NCBI GenBank assembly: GCA_051747385.1
Contig: JBNJGB010000056.1
Coordinates: 1 to 26,497, forward strand
Length of the DNA: 26,497 nt
Direction of reading: 5' to 3'
Source of the DNA: JBNJGB01 sp051747385
Lineage (GTDB): Bacteria; Myxococcota_A; UBA9042; PHBI01; JACKFB01
Below are positions 15,812 to 23,826 of the stretch, one piece after another. The notes below the pieces were generated by a model that searched no databases, was not told where the DNA came from, and worked only from the letters and a program-made list of their open reading frames with translations. Numbering within the stretch: position 1 is the first letter of the stretch; each line of letters starts with the position of its first letter. The position numbers and the translations under genes were made by a program.

Positions 15812-17669
15812 CGCCCCGCTCCAGCCACCGCTCCAGCACCTCGGACAGCCGCTCCATCCGGACGGGCTTGCCCAGGTGATCGTCCATACCGGCGGCCGTG
15901 CAGCGGGTGCGATCCTCGGTCGTCACGTCCGCGGTCATGGCCACCACGGGGGTGCGGTCCGCTCCGCTCGCCGCCTCGCGGGCGCGGAGTCGCTCGGTGG
16001 TCTCGAAGCCATCCAGCACCGGCATGTGGCAGTCCATGAGCACCAGCTCGTAGCCTCCGTCCTCCAGGGCGTCCAGCGCGGCCTGCCCGTCCGGCGCGAC
16101 GTCCGCAGGCCAGCCCAGCTTGCCCAGCATCCGCAGGGCCACGCGCTGGTTCACGGCGTCGTCCTCCACCACGAGGATCCGGCTCGAGGGCGTGGCCTCC
16201 GCGAGGGAGTGCCGCGTGATGGGCGCGCTCGGGCGGGGGGCCTCCGGCGTCCGCTCGCGGCCGAGGGCCATCGCGAGCGCCTCCCGAAGCCGGGGCGCGC
16301 GGACGGGCTTGGTCAGGTAGGCGTCCACGCCGGCTTCCCGCGCCTCTAGGCCGTGTCCCCGCTCGCCGAAGCCCGTGAGCACGACGATCCGGAGGTCCCG
16401 GAGCGCCGCGTCGGCCCGCAGCGTCCGCACCAGGTCGAAGGCCTCCTCGTCCCCGACATCGGCGTCGACGAGGAGCACGTCGAACGGTCGGCCGTGGAGA
16501 CGGTCCAGGGCCTCCGCGCGCGTCTCCGCGGCCTCCACGTCCATGTCCCACCCGGCCAGGTGGTGGACCAGGACGTCGCGCCCCGTGGCGAAGGCGTCGA
16601 GCACGAGGGCGCGGCGGCCGGCCAGCGGGACGTCGGCGCGCGCCGGCTCCGGCACACGCCCGGGCGCCAGGGGGATCCGAAACCGGAAGATCGCGCCCCG
16701 GCCCGGCTCGCCGTCGACCCCGATCTCCCCGCCCATCAGCTCCACCAGGCGCTTGCAGATGGCCAGGCCCAGGCCCGTCCCGCCGTAGCGCCGGGTCGTC
16801 GACGAGTCCGCCTGGGTGAAGGGCTCGAACAGCCGCTCGCGCACCGCCGGCTCGATGCCGACGCCGGTGTCGCACACCTCGAAGCGCAGCGTGACGCGCT
16901 CCTCGCCCGGCTCCTCCACGGCCACCCGGACGACGACCTCGCCCTCCTCGGTGAACTTGAGCGCGTTGCCGATGAGGTTCACCAACACCTGGCGGATGCG
17001 ACCGGGATCCCCGCGGAGCCCCCGCGGCACGTCGTGGTGGACGATCCAGGCCAGCTCCAGGCCCTGCCGGCGCGCCTGGTCGGCGAACATCCAGCCCACA
17101 TCGTCCACGAGCCGGCGCAGGTCGAAGTCGATGGTCTCCAGCGCCAGCCGCTCGGCCTCCATCTTCGACAGGTCCAGCACGTCGTTGATGAGGCCCAGGA
17201 GCGTGTCCGAGGAGCTCCGGACGATGTCCACCAGCTCCGCCTGCTCCGCGTCCAGGTCCGTGTCTCGGAGGAGGCCGCTCATCCCCACGATGGCGTTCAG
17301 GGGCGTCCGGACCTCGTGGCTCATGGTCGCCAGGAAGTCCGACTTCACCCGGGCGGTCTCCACGGCCTCGTCCCGGGCCCGGCCCAGCTCCCGGTTCTTT
17401 CGGCCCAGCGCCTCGGCCGCGTCGGCCAGGGCCTCCTCGCGATCGTGCATGGCCTCGAAGACGGGCGCCACGAGGCGGACGAGGCCCGCCACGCCCAGCG
17501 CGACGGCGCCGGCCGCGGCCAGGAAGGCCACACCCCACCGGTCGGGCACGAGGACGGACACGGCTCCGAAGACCACGACCGGCAGGGTCACGGACACCAG
17601 CAGCGGCGGGATCAGGGCCCGCCGCCAGGTCGGCCGGGAGGGGTCCGCGCGCTCCTTCACGCCGCCCAC
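15792..17669 (-). CDS. Membrane hybrid histidine kinase with two receiver domains
   Basis: The protein has 625 residues. Two membrane helices (about 17-40 and 45-68) enclose almost no periplasmic loop. A short coiled coil (71-108) leads to HisKA with His118 in MSHEVRTPLNAI, then the ATPase with N box NLIGNALKFT (231-240), G1 DTGVG (267-271) and G2 GTGLGL (298-303). The first receiver (about 352-465) has Asp402 and Lys454 but only one acidic residue where the metal pair should be, so it may be weak. The second (about 496-615) is complete: Glu502-Asp503-Asp504, Asp546 in LMDCHMPVLDG and Lys601. This resembles BarA/ArcB-like phosphorelays, but no Hpt domain is present. GTG 17669 starts 4 bp after the acyl-CoA dehydrogenase stop, with GAGG overlapping that stop. 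The last codons come from an interspersed repeat. Confidence 0.92.
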   Translation of the reverse strand: MGGVKERADPSRPTWRRALIPPLLVSVTLPVVVFGAVSVLVPDRWGVAFLAAAGAVALGVAGLVRLVAPVFEAMHDREEALADAAEALGRKNRELGRARDEAVETARVKSDFLATMSHEVRTPLNAIVGMSGLLRDTDLDAEQAELVDIVRSSSDTLLGLINDVLDLSKMEAERLALETIDFDLRRLVDDVGWMFADQARRQGLELAWIVHHDVPRGLRGDPGRIRQVLVNLIGNALKFTEEGEVVVRVAVEEPGEERVTLRFEVCDTGVGIEPAVRERLFEPFTQADSSTTRRYGGTGLGLAICKRLVELMGGEIGVDGEPGRGAIFRFRIPLAPGRVPEPARADVPLAGRRALVLDAFATGRDVLVHHLAGWDMDVEAAETRAEALDRLHGRPFDVLLVDADVGDEEAFDLVRTLRADAALRDLRIVVLTGFGERGHGLEAREAGVDAYLTKPVRAPRLREALAMALGRERTPEAPRPSAPITRHSLAEATPSSRILVVEDDAVNQRVALRMLGKLGWPADVAPDGQAALDALEDGGYELVLMDCHMPVLDGFETTERLRAREAASGADRTPVVAMTADVTTEDRTRCTAAGMDDHLGKPVRMERLSEVLERWLERGGKVRNE

Positions 17670-17673
17670 GACC

Positions 17674-18849
<1,176 letters not shown>

Positions 18850-18878
18850 GCCGCATCCCTCCGTCTTCGGCGCTTCGG

Positions 18879-18908
18879 ACCCTACGCCGCCGCGCCGCGG
18901 ATGCGCAA
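18879..18908 (-). promoter_or_regulatory. Putative promoter of the acyl-CoA dehydrogenase/kinase unit
   Basis: On the minus strand TTGCGC (18908-18903), 18 bp and TAGGGT (18884-18879) precede ATG 18849, leaving a leader of about 22 nt that includes the Shine-Dalgarno sequence. It fits the pattern of other promoters in the window. Confidence 0.5.
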
Positions 18909-18928
18909 GCACGGCCCCGCCGGCCCAC

Positions 18929-18958
18929 GAAAGTGTGAAGTGAGTAGGCTTGACCCCA
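18929..18958 (-). repeat. Interspersed repeat, copy D (inverted)
   Basis: The minus strand reads TGGGGTCAAGCCTACTCA and then CTTCACACTTTC, one base shorter than the other copies and with CACA for CTCA. It lies between the divergent promoters of the acyl-CoA dehydrogenase and lytic transglycosylase genes, about 20 bp from the former's -35 box. It has stop codons in two frames rather than three on the plus strand. Confidence 0.85.
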
Positions 18959-18970
18959 CTGAACTGCTTC

Positions 18971-19000
18971 TTCGACGTCGTCCCCTCCGACCCCTATGCT
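18971..19000 (+). promoter_or_regulatory. Putative leaderless promoter of the lytic transglycosylase gene
   Basis: TTCGAC (18971-18976), 18 bp and TATGCT (18995-19000) end 7 nt before ATG 19008. CCCTCCC between them holds no Shine-Dalgarno sequence. The ATG at 18996 falls inside the -10 box and is therefore unlikely as a start. Confidence 0.45.
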
Positions 19001-19007
19001 CCCTCCC

Positions 19008-21335
19008 ATGCCGATCCCGCGCTCCACATGTTGTTTCGGGCTGGCCGCCCTCGGACTGGTCGCCTGCTGCACGACCCGGCCGAACCCCGGCGCCGCCGAG
19101 GCGAAGGCCCCCGCCGCCCGGATCGCCGCCGAGACCGCGGAGCAGGCGAACACGCGCGTGGAGGTCGTGGACGACCCCGTCCCCGAGAGCGTCCACGAGG
19201 TCGCGCCGTACTTCGACACCCCGGAGCTTCGGGCCGCCGTGGAGGACTTCGAGGCGGGCCGGAACCACGAGGCCGCGCGAGCCATGGAGCGCCACGCCGA
19301 GGCCCACCCCGGCACCCCGTCCGGCCGCGCGGCGAAGCTCCTGGGCCTGCTGGCGCGCCACGACGGGGGCGTCTTCGAGCCCACCGCCCGAGAGCTGCGG
19401 GCCGTGGCCGACGCCTGGCCGATCATGTCCGACTACGCGCTGCTGTACGCCGGCAGCGCCTACCTCCACTCCGATCGCCCGGAGGAGGCCGTGGTCGTCC
19501 TGGAGCGCATCCCCCGCGAGTCCACCCTCACCTGGCGCGCCGAGGAGCTTCGCGCCCGGGCCCTGGAGGCCGCGGGACACGCGGACATGGCCCTGGAGGT
19601 GCTGGAGCGGGCCCTGAAGCGCGGGCCGAACGCGCGCGACGACCTCTGGTTCCACCTGGCGCGCATCCGCGGCGAGCACGACGACCCGGACGGACACTTC
19701 GAGGCCCTGCGGGAGCTGGCCTCCCGCTTCCCGACCCGACGCCTCGGCGCGGACGCCTTGAGGGCCCTGGGCCCCGAGCCCGACTTCTCCCCGGTCCAGT
19801 GGCTGCGCATCGGCCGCTGGTGGTACGGCGCCCACCGGCACGGTCGGGCGCTGGAGGCCCTGAAGCACGCCTGGGCCGGGCTGCCGGAGGACTCCGCCGG
19901 CCGCTGCGACGCCGCGGTGAAGATCGCCCGCACCTACGAGAAGAAGAAGGACGGCGACGAGGCGTGGCCCTGGTACGAGAAGGCTCTGGAATGCGACGGG
20001 GACGCGCTCGCGGACGCCACCTTCGCCGGGGGCCGCAACCGGCTCCGCCACGACGACTTCGAGCGGGCCGAGGCGCTGCTCGCGCGCCACATCGACACGT
20101 TCCCGGAGCGCACCACCGTGGACGACGCCCAGCTCATGCTCGCGCAGGCCGCGCGGGAGCGGGGCGACGACGAGCGGGCCGACGAGCTGCTCATGGAGGA
20201 CCTGGCCCGCTGGCCCGACGGCGACATGGTGGACCTGGCGAGCTGGGAGCTCCTCTGGCCGCGCGTGCAGGCCCGGCGCTGGGAGCAGGCGGTGGCGATC
20301 GCCGACCGCATCCTCGAGCAGGTGCCCCGGGAGACCCACTACCGGGCCGAGGGACGCACGCTGTACTGGAAGGGCCGCGCCCTGAAGGCCCTGGACCGTG
20401 ACGCCGACGCCCGCGCGGCCTGGCGCGGCGTGCTGGAGGCCTATCCCCTGAGCTGGTACGCCGTGCTGGCCTACCGCCGCCTGGAGGCGATGGACCCGTC
20501 GGCCGCCGGCGCCGACCTGGCTGCGGCCATCGACGCCTCCGATCCTCCCCCCGACCCTCTCGCCCGCATCCCGGAACGCCTCCGCGAGGATCCGCACTTC
20601 CGGAAGGGCCTCGTCCTGGCCCGCATGGGCCTCCACACGAGCGCCCGCCGGGAGCTCGGCGCCACGGCGTCGCCGGACGGGGTCGACGAGCGGCGCGGCT
20701 GGGTGTGGACGAAGATCGCCCTGTATCACATGACCGGGGCGTACGACCGCGCCACGTGGCTGGCGCGCCGCCAGGAGCCCGACTTCGGCGCGTACTGGCC
20801 CAAGGGCCACCACCGGCGCCTCTGGGAGCTGGCCCACCCGCGGCCCTTCGCGGACCTGGTGGAGCGCTGGGCGGGCGAGCACGACATCGACCCGTTCTGG
20901 GTCTGGTCCATCATGCGCGAGGAGTCGGGCTTCAATCCGGGCATCGAGAGCTGGGCCAACGCCATCGGGCTCATGCAGATCATCCTCCCCACGGCGGAGT
21001 ACCTGGCGCGCGGGACCGGCATCGCCCCGACCCGCGCCAACCTGCAGCGGCCGGAGGTCGCCATCCGACTGGGCACGAAGTACCTGGCGAAGCTCATCTC
21101 GCGGCACCCGGTCGTGAGCCTCGCCAGCTCCGGCTACAACGCCGGCAGCGGGGCCATCAGCCGGTGGCGCCGCGAGTTCGGAGATCGGGATCTGGACGAG
21201 TTCGTGGAGCGGATCACCTACCGGGAGGCGCGTGGATACGCCAAGCGCGTGACGCGCTCCCTGGCCCGGTATCGATGGCTCTACGACGGCGGAGAGATGC
21301 TGGAGCTGCCCCTGGATCCGCCCGGCGCGCCCTGA
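19008..21335 (+). CDS. Soluble lytic murein transglycosylase-like lipoprotein (Slt70 type)
   Basis: The protein has 775 residues; E. coli Slt70 has about 645. The signal peptide ends at lipobox LVAC (Cys20), so it is lipid-anchored in the envelope. Residues from about 70 to 610 are a run of TPR-like helical hairpins that form the ring of Slt enzymes. The C-terminal SLT domain (about 625-760) has catalytic Glu639 in MREESGFNP, then AIGLMQI, and SSGYNAGSGAISRW, the full set for family 1. It cuts the glycan strand of peptidoglycan to give 1,6-anhydro ends. The gene is directly upstream of the flagellins, where a wall-opening enzyme would make sense for flagellar assembly, but its vegetative-type promoter argues for a housekeeping role. 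ATG 19008 is preferred over ATG 18996 for promoter reasons. Confidence 0.92.
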   Translation: MPIPRSTCCFGLAALGLVACCTTRPNPGAAEAKAPAARIAAETAEQANTRVEVVDDPVPESVHEVAPYFDTPELRAAVEDFEAGRNHEAARAMERHAEAHPGTPSGRAAKLLGLLARHDGGVFEPTARELRAVADAWPIMSDYALLYAGSAYLHSDRPEEAVVVLERIPRESTLTWRAEELRARALEAAGHADMALEVLERALKRGPNARDDLWFHLARIRGEHDDPDGHFEALRELASRFPTRRLGADALRALGPEPDFSPVQWLRIGRWWYGAHRHGRALEALKHAWAGLPEDSAGRCDAAVKIARTYEKKKDGDEAWPWYEKALECDGDALADATFAGGRNRLRHDDFERAEALLARHIDTFPERTTVDDAQLMLAQAARERGDDERADELLMEDLARWPDGDMVDLASWELLWPRVQARRWEQAVAIADRILEQVPRETHYRAEGRTLYWKGRALKALDRDADARAAWRGVLEAYPLSWYAVLAYRRLEAMDPSAAGADLAAAIDASDPPPDPLARIPERLREDPHFRKGLVLARMGLHTSARRELGATASPDGVDERRGWVWTKIALYHMTGAYDRATWLARRQEPDFGAYWPKGHHRRLWELAHPRPFADLVERWAGEHDIDPFWVWSIMREESGFNPGIESWANAIGLMQIILPTAEYLARGTGIAPTRANLQRPEVAIRLGTKYLAKLISRHPVVSLASSGYNAGSGAISRWRREFGDRDLDEFVERITYREARGYAKRVTRSLARYRWLYDGGEMLELPLDPPGAP

Positions 21336-21385
21336 ATCGCGCGCCCGCAGCTCCGAAGGTCTCGCGCCGATGCAGTAGGAGCGCC

Positions 21386-21424
21386 GTCCCCGGCGGTCAC
21401 GTCCCGGTCCCCGGCGCCACGTCC
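21386..21424 (+). repeat. Imperfect 18-19 bp direct repeat upstream of flagellin 1
   Basis: GTCCCCGGCGGTCACGTCC (21386-21404) is followed by GTCCCCGGCGCCACGTCC (21407-21424). It lies about 105 bp upstream of the sigma-28-like promoter, in the 278-bp gap 21336-21613. A TCCCC-T-GGGGA palindrome also lies at about 21512-21522, just before the -35 box. Either could be a regulator site; no family is recognised. Confidence 0.45.
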
Positions 21425-21528
21425 ACGTCCAGGTTTCGCCGGCTCTCGGCGAGTGGTGAACGATGGACAGGCGGGCGCAGCTCGGCCCCCGGGGGGCTCC
21501 GCCCGGTCGGGTCCCCTGGGGAAATCCC

Positions 21529-21557
21529 TCAAGCGTTCGGTGCGATGCGCCGTCGTA
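21529..21557 (+). promoter_or_regulatory. Sigma-28-like promoter of flagellin 1
   Basis: TCAAG (21529-21533), exactly 15 bp and GCCGTCGTA (21549-21557) resemble the flagellar FliA promoter form (TAAA-N15-GCCGATAA). The same spacing and nearly the same boxes stand before flagellin 2. Confidence 0.6.
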
Positions 21558-21576
21558 TGCGGTTGCAACCGACTGA

Positions 21577-21593
21577 GCCGCGCCCAACGCGGC
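21577..21593 (+). promoter_or_regulatory. Leader hairpin of flagellin 1
   Basis: GCCGCG and CGCGGC pair perfectly around a CCCAA loop in the 5' leader, ending 7 nt before the Shine-Dalgarno sequence (GGAGGGG, about 21600-21606). A GGTTGCAACC palindrome (21561-21570) lies just before it. Confidence 0.5.
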
Positions 21594-21613
21594 CATCCTG
21601 GAGGGGACACAGC

Positions 21614-22453
21614 ATGGCAGCTCCCATGGCCATCATGACGAACGTCGGGTCGCTCACGGCCCAGAACAACCTGCAGCAGACCTCCACCATGATGCAGAAG
21701 AGCGTCGGGCGCCTGTCCTCGGGCCTGCGGATCCAGTCCGCCGCCGACGACGCCGCCGGCATGGCGGTCAGCGAGAACATGCGCGCCCAGCTCGGAGGCT
21801 TCGAGCAGGCCCTGCGCAACGCCAACGACGGCGTCTCCATCCTGCAGACCGCGGAGAGCGGGCAACAGACCATCAGCGACATGCTGGTCCGGATGCGCGA
21901 GCTGGCGGTCCAGGCCTCCAACGACAGCATCTCCGACACGGAGCGCGGCTACCTGAACACGGAGTTCTCCGACCTGGCCTCCGAGATCTCGCGCGTGTCG
22001 GACACGGTCGAATACAACGGCATGACCCTGCTCGACGGCACCGCCGGCGACGCCGGGACGCTCACGTTCCAGGTGGGCACCCGGAACTCCGGGAACGACC
22101 AGGTCAGCGTCTCCCTCGGGGACTCGGACGCCACGGCGCTCGGGGTCGACACCGCGGCGGTGGACACGCTCAGCAACGCGCAGGGCGCCATCGACTCCAT
22201 CGACACGGCCATGGGATCCCTGGCCACCCAGCGCGCCGGGCTCGGCGCCGCCATCAACCAGCTCGGGCAGTCCGCGACCCACCTGGGCCGGACCATCGAG
22301 AACTACGGCACCGCCCTCGGCCAGATCCGCGACACGGACATGGCGTCCGAGAGCGCCGAGTTCGCCAAGTCGCAGGTCCTGCAGCAGGCCGGCGTGTCCA
22401 TGCTGTCCCAGGCCAACGCGATGCCGAACATGGCGCTGCGGCTCCTCGGGTAG
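21614..22453 (+). CDS. Flagellin, paralogue 1
   Basis: The protein has 279 residues. It consists only of the conserved D0/D1 ends: N-terminal NVGSLTAQNNLQQTSTMM and GRLSSGLRIQSAADDAAGMAVSE, then RMRELAVQASNDSISDTERGY, and a C-terminal half with RDTDMASESAEFAKSQVLQQAGVSMLSQANAMPN. The variable outer D2/D3 domains are absent, so the filament surface is made of D1. Flagellins are exported unfolded by the flagellar type III system and polymerise into the filament; residues of the TLR5-type D1 patch (RMRELAVQ) are kept. It has a sigma-28-like promoter, a leader hairpin and a strong Shine-Dalgarno sequence, and ends in a hairpin terminator, so it is probably its own transcript. Nearly identical blocks are shared with flagellins 2 and 3. 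Confidence 0.96.
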   Translation: MAAPMAIMTNVGSLTAQNNLQQTSTMMQKSVGRLSSGLRIQSAADDAAGMAVSENMRAQLGGFEQALRNANDGVSILQTAESGQQTISDMLVRMRELAVQASNDSISDTERGYLNTEFSDLASEISRVSDTVEYNGMTLLDGTAGDAGTLTFQVGTRNSGNDQVSVSLGDSDATALGVDTAAVDTLSNAQGAIDSIDTAMGSLATQRAGLGAAINQLGQSATHLGRTIENYGTALGQIRDTDMASESAEFAKSQVLQQAGVSMLSQANAMPNMALRLLG

Positions 22454-22476
22454 GAGGCGCGAAGGCTCGAACCGGA

Positions 22477-22518
22477 CGCCCGACGCTCCCCCCGACACCG
22501 GGGGCGGGGCGTCGGGCG
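22477..22518 (+). terminator. Hairpin terminator after flagellin 1
   Basis: CGCCCGACGC (22477-22486) and GCGTCGGGCG (22509-22518) form a perfect 10-bp stem, and CCCC/GGGG runs inside can extend it. It lies 24 bp after the stop codon. No T tract follows, so it may act with Rho or mainly protect the mRNA end. Confidence 0.6.
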
Positions 22519-22581
22519 CCACTGTGTCCGGCCCTCCTCCCGGTGCGGTTGCGAGAGTCCGCGACTTCTCGGGAATTCGGC

Positions 22582-22610
22582 TCAACTCCGCGCGGGTATC
22601 GGCCGTCGGA
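22582..22610 (+). promoter_or_regulatory. Sigma-28-like promoter of flagellin 2
   Basis: TCAAC (22582-22586), exactly 15 bp and GCCGTCGGA (22602-22610) match the flagellin 1 promoter. Transcription would start near 22618, giving a leader of about 43 nt. Confidence 0.6.
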
Positions 22611-22626
22611 GTGAGAGAGGATGACG

Positions 22627-22643
22627 GTGTGCACCCTGCACAC
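22627..22643 (+). promoter_or_regulatory. Leader hairpin of flagellin 2
   Basis: GTGTGCA and TGCACAC form a perfect 7-bp stem with a CCC loop between the promoter and the Shine-Dalgarno sequence GGGAGGG. Its sequence is unrelated to the flagellin 1 hairpin but its place is the same. Confidence 0.55.
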
Positions 22644-22660
22644 GACACGGGAGGGCGCAC

Positions 22661-23500
22661 ATGGCAGCCCCACTCGCCATCACGACCAACGTCGGCTCGC
22701 TCACGGCCCGGAACAACCTGCGGCAGACCTCTGCCATGATGCAGAAGAGCATCGGGCGTCTGTCCTCCGGGCTGCGGATCCAGTCGGCCGCCGACGACGC
22801 CGCGGGCATGGCGGTCAGCGAGAACATGCGGGCGCAGCTCGGAGGCTTCGAGCAGGCCCTGCGGAACGCCAACGACGGCATCTCCATCCTGCAGACCGCC
22901 GAGAGCGGACAGCAGACCATCAGCGACATGCTCGTCCGCATGCGCGAGCTGGCCGTCCAGGCCTCCAACGACAGCATCTCCGACACGGAGCGCGGATACC
23001 TGAACACGGAGTTCACCGACCTGGCGTCCGAGATCACCCGCGTGTCGGACACGGTCGAGTACAACGGCATGAACCTGCTCGACGGCACGGCCGGAGACGC
23101 CGGGACGCTCACGTTCCAGGTGGGCACCCGGAACTCCGCGGACGACCAGATCTCCGCGAGCCTCGCCGACTCCGACGCCACCGCGCTGGGCGTGAACGCG
23201 TCCCTGGTGGACACCGTCGCCAACGCCCAGTCCGCCATCGACGCCGTCGACACGGCGATGGGCACCCTCGCGACCGAGCGCGCGGGCGTCGGCGCGGCCA
23301 TCAACCAGCTCAGCCAGTCCGCGACGCACCTGGGTCGCACGGCCGAGAACTATGGCACCGCCCTGGGCCAGATCCGGGATACCGACATGGCCTCGGAGAG
23401 CGCCGCCTTCGCAAAGTCGCAGGTCCTGCAGCAGGCCGGCGTGTCCATGCTGTCCCAGGCGAACGCCATGCCGAACCTCGCTCTGAAGCTCCTCGGCTGA
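22661..23500 (+). CDS. Flagellin, paralogue 2
   Basis: The protein has 279 residues and the same D0/D1-only layout as paralogue 1, with NVGSLTARNNLRQTSAMMQKS at the N terminus. The core around residues 150-185 differs most (NSADDQISASLADSDATALGVNASLVD), as expected for the exposed hairpin turn of D1. The 5' leader holds a perfect hairpin between a sigma-28-like promoter and the Shine-Dalgarno sequence. Its C-terminal half is more diverged in DNA than that of paralogues 1 and 3. It is probably a separate transcript, since a hairpin terminator stands before it. Whether it is a major or minor filament component cannot be told. Confidence 0.96.
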   Translation: MAAPLAITTNVGSLTARNNLRQTSAMMQKSIGRLSSGLRIQSAADDAAGMAVSENMRAQLGGFEQALRNANDGISILQTAESGQQTISDMLVRMRELAVQASNDSISDTERGYLNTEFTDLASEITRVSDTVEYNGMNLLDGTAGDAGTLTFQVGTRNSADDQISASLADSDATALGVNASLVDTVANAQSAIDAVDTAMGTLATERAGVGAAINQLSQSATHLGRTAENYGTALGQIRDTDMASESAAFAKSQVLQQAGVSMLSQANAMPNLALKLLG

Positions 23501-23634
23501 AGGGTTGGTCGGACGTCCGCGCCCCCGCGACCGCCCGGACACCCACGACTCGAGGCCGTCGGCGAGACGCTCACGCTCGCGCCGCGTACCGCGATGCAGA
23601 ACCCCAATCCCACGTCGATGCGACCGAGCGTTCC
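23501..23634. other. Non-coding stretch after flagellin 2
   Basis: No gene is visible in the 326-bp gap between flagellins 2 and 3. A CGGACGTCCG palindrome lies at about 23510-23519. A GCCGTCGGCG box near 23553 resembles the sigma-28 -10 element, but no matching -35 box lies 15 bp before it. Confidence 0.4.
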
Positions 23635-23647
23635 GTGATATAATCAC
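23635..23647 (+). promoter_or_regulatory. TATAAT box inside a GTGAT-ATA-ATCAC palindrome
   Basis: A perfect TATAAT (23639-23644) is embedded in an inverted repeat with 5-bp arms. This is the most AT-rich spot in the window. It could be a sigma-70-type -10 box covered by an operator. No good -35 box is seen. It lies 40 bp before the hairpin at 23684. Confidence 0.4.
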
Positions 23648-23683
23648 AACCCGACAACCCGATCACCACAAATCATTGATTCC

Positions 23684-23723
23684 AGGCCGGTCCGACGCTC
23701 TGTCGACCGGCCTCTCTCTTTCC
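23684..23723 (+). terminator. Intrinsic terminator (or attenuator) before flagellin 3
   Basis: AGGCCGGT (23684-23691) and ACCGGCCT (23706-23713) form an 8-bp stem that continues with CGA/TCG after a single-base bulge, and CTCTCTTTCC follows as a T-rich tract. It is the only hairpin in the window with a T tract. It could end flagellin 2 transcripts or act as an attenuator if transcription starts at the TATAAT box. Confidence 0.65.
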
Positions 23724-23826
23724 AGAAACGCTTAACGAAACCGGCAGAAGTCACGTGGGATCCGGATGGGTGCGGAGTGCGCGCTCACACGGATCTCCAC
23801 CGGACGAAGAGCAAGGGGAAGAGAAC

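Larger units (their letters stand above)
15707..15842. repeat. Tandem duplication, two 68-bp units
   Basis: Unit 1 is 15707-15774 and unit 2 is 15775-15842. Both begin GATGCTTGGGGTCA and end CCACCGCTCCAGCACCTC. They differ at the two positions that follow GGGGTCA (CACC against AGCC). Each unit holds one interspersed repeat and the last 15 codons or so of the hybrid kinase read on the minus strand. Unit 2 is the one joined to the kinase gene, and unit 1 is an orphan copy of the gene end. Confidence 0.95.

Noticed and set aside
15483..15879. Small plus-strand frames over the tandem repeat
   Set aside because: They merely translate the repeat and the antisense of the kinase tail; no start signal or domain.
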